In this document: one piece after another, positions 13,735 to 13,740 of the stretch | Layout: every line of letters begins with the position of its first letter | Position numbering within the stretch: position 1 is the first letter of the stretch | NCBI GenBank assembly: GCA_030691225.1 | Contig: JAUYES010000678.1 | Location: 1-13,740 of the forward strand | Reading direction: 5' to 3' | Length of the DNA: 13,740 nucleotides | Origin: Holophaga sp. | Lineage (GTDB): Bacteria > Acidobacteriota > Holophagae > Holophagales > Holophagaceae | Made by a program: the position numbers and the translations under genes | The notes under the pieces: generated by a model | What the model was told of the DNA's origin: nothing | Databases searched by the model: none | Seen by the model: only the letters and a program-made list of their open reading frames with translations

Positions 13735-13740
13735 CTTTGA

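Overview
The window comes from a Gram-negative bacterial chromosome with moderately high GC. The evidence is an EnvC/FtsE-type division-hydrolase system, a secreted lytic transglycosylase, a Tat-exported oxidoreductase, and the housekeeping genes pssA, mnmG and galU. The lineage cannot be fixed from the sequence. An Acidobacteriota-like genome is only a guess, based on how housekeeping genes are scattered away from their usual partners (mnmG without rsmG, ftsE without ftsX). I found no rRNA, tRNA, CRISPR array, insertion sequence or integrase. No stretch longer than about 300 bp lacks a gene.

Layout. 1-234: left edge with a doubtful ORF remnant, then two near-identical palindromes upstream of an XRE-cupin regulator (235-804, +). 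855-1541 (-): ftsE, with no ftsX beside it. 1647-2741 (+): a 10-TM DMT-like membrane protein. 2742-2939: an unusual intergenic stretch in which the 3' end of the neighbouring envC gene recurs twice, at 102-103 bp spacing, as decayed copies. 2940-5331 (-): a three-gene unit of a small acidic hypothetical protein, an ABC-2-permease-like membrane protein and an EnvC-like degenerate LytM protein, joined by 4-nt TTGA overlaps. 5427-5807 (+): a single-domain Hpt phosphotransfer protein behind an extended -10 and a 15-nt palindrome. 5808-10714 (-): pssA, a Tat-type aldo/keto reductase, dinG and a lytic transglycosylase, all in one direction and tightly packed at pssA-akr and dinG-slt. 10779-12650 (+): mnmG, divergent from pssA. 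12647-13522 (-): galU, overlapping mnmG tail-to-tail on a CTAG. 13555-13734 (-): a doubtful ORF ahead of galU.

How the genes fit together. FtsE, the EnvC-like protein and the lytic transglycosylase all belong to peptidoglycan remodelling. In E. coli, FtsEX uses ATP to switch EnvC, which activates the AmiA/AmiB amidases at the septum. Here the ATPase and the activator lie within 1.4 kb on the same strand, but ftsX is missing. PssA supplies phosphatidylserine for phosphatidylethanolamine, GalU supplies UDP-glucose for envelope glycans, and MnmG modifies tRNA wobble uridines.

The points most worth a second look are the envC tail repeats, three SD-less genes that each show TANNNT-N6-ATG (suggesting leaderless mRNAs), the paired palindromes before the XRE-cupin gene, the aldo/keto reductase that lacks its catalytic His, and the unlinked ftsE next to an EnvC operon carrying an unassigned membrane protein. 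I did not find a clearly new multi-gene defence or metabolic system.
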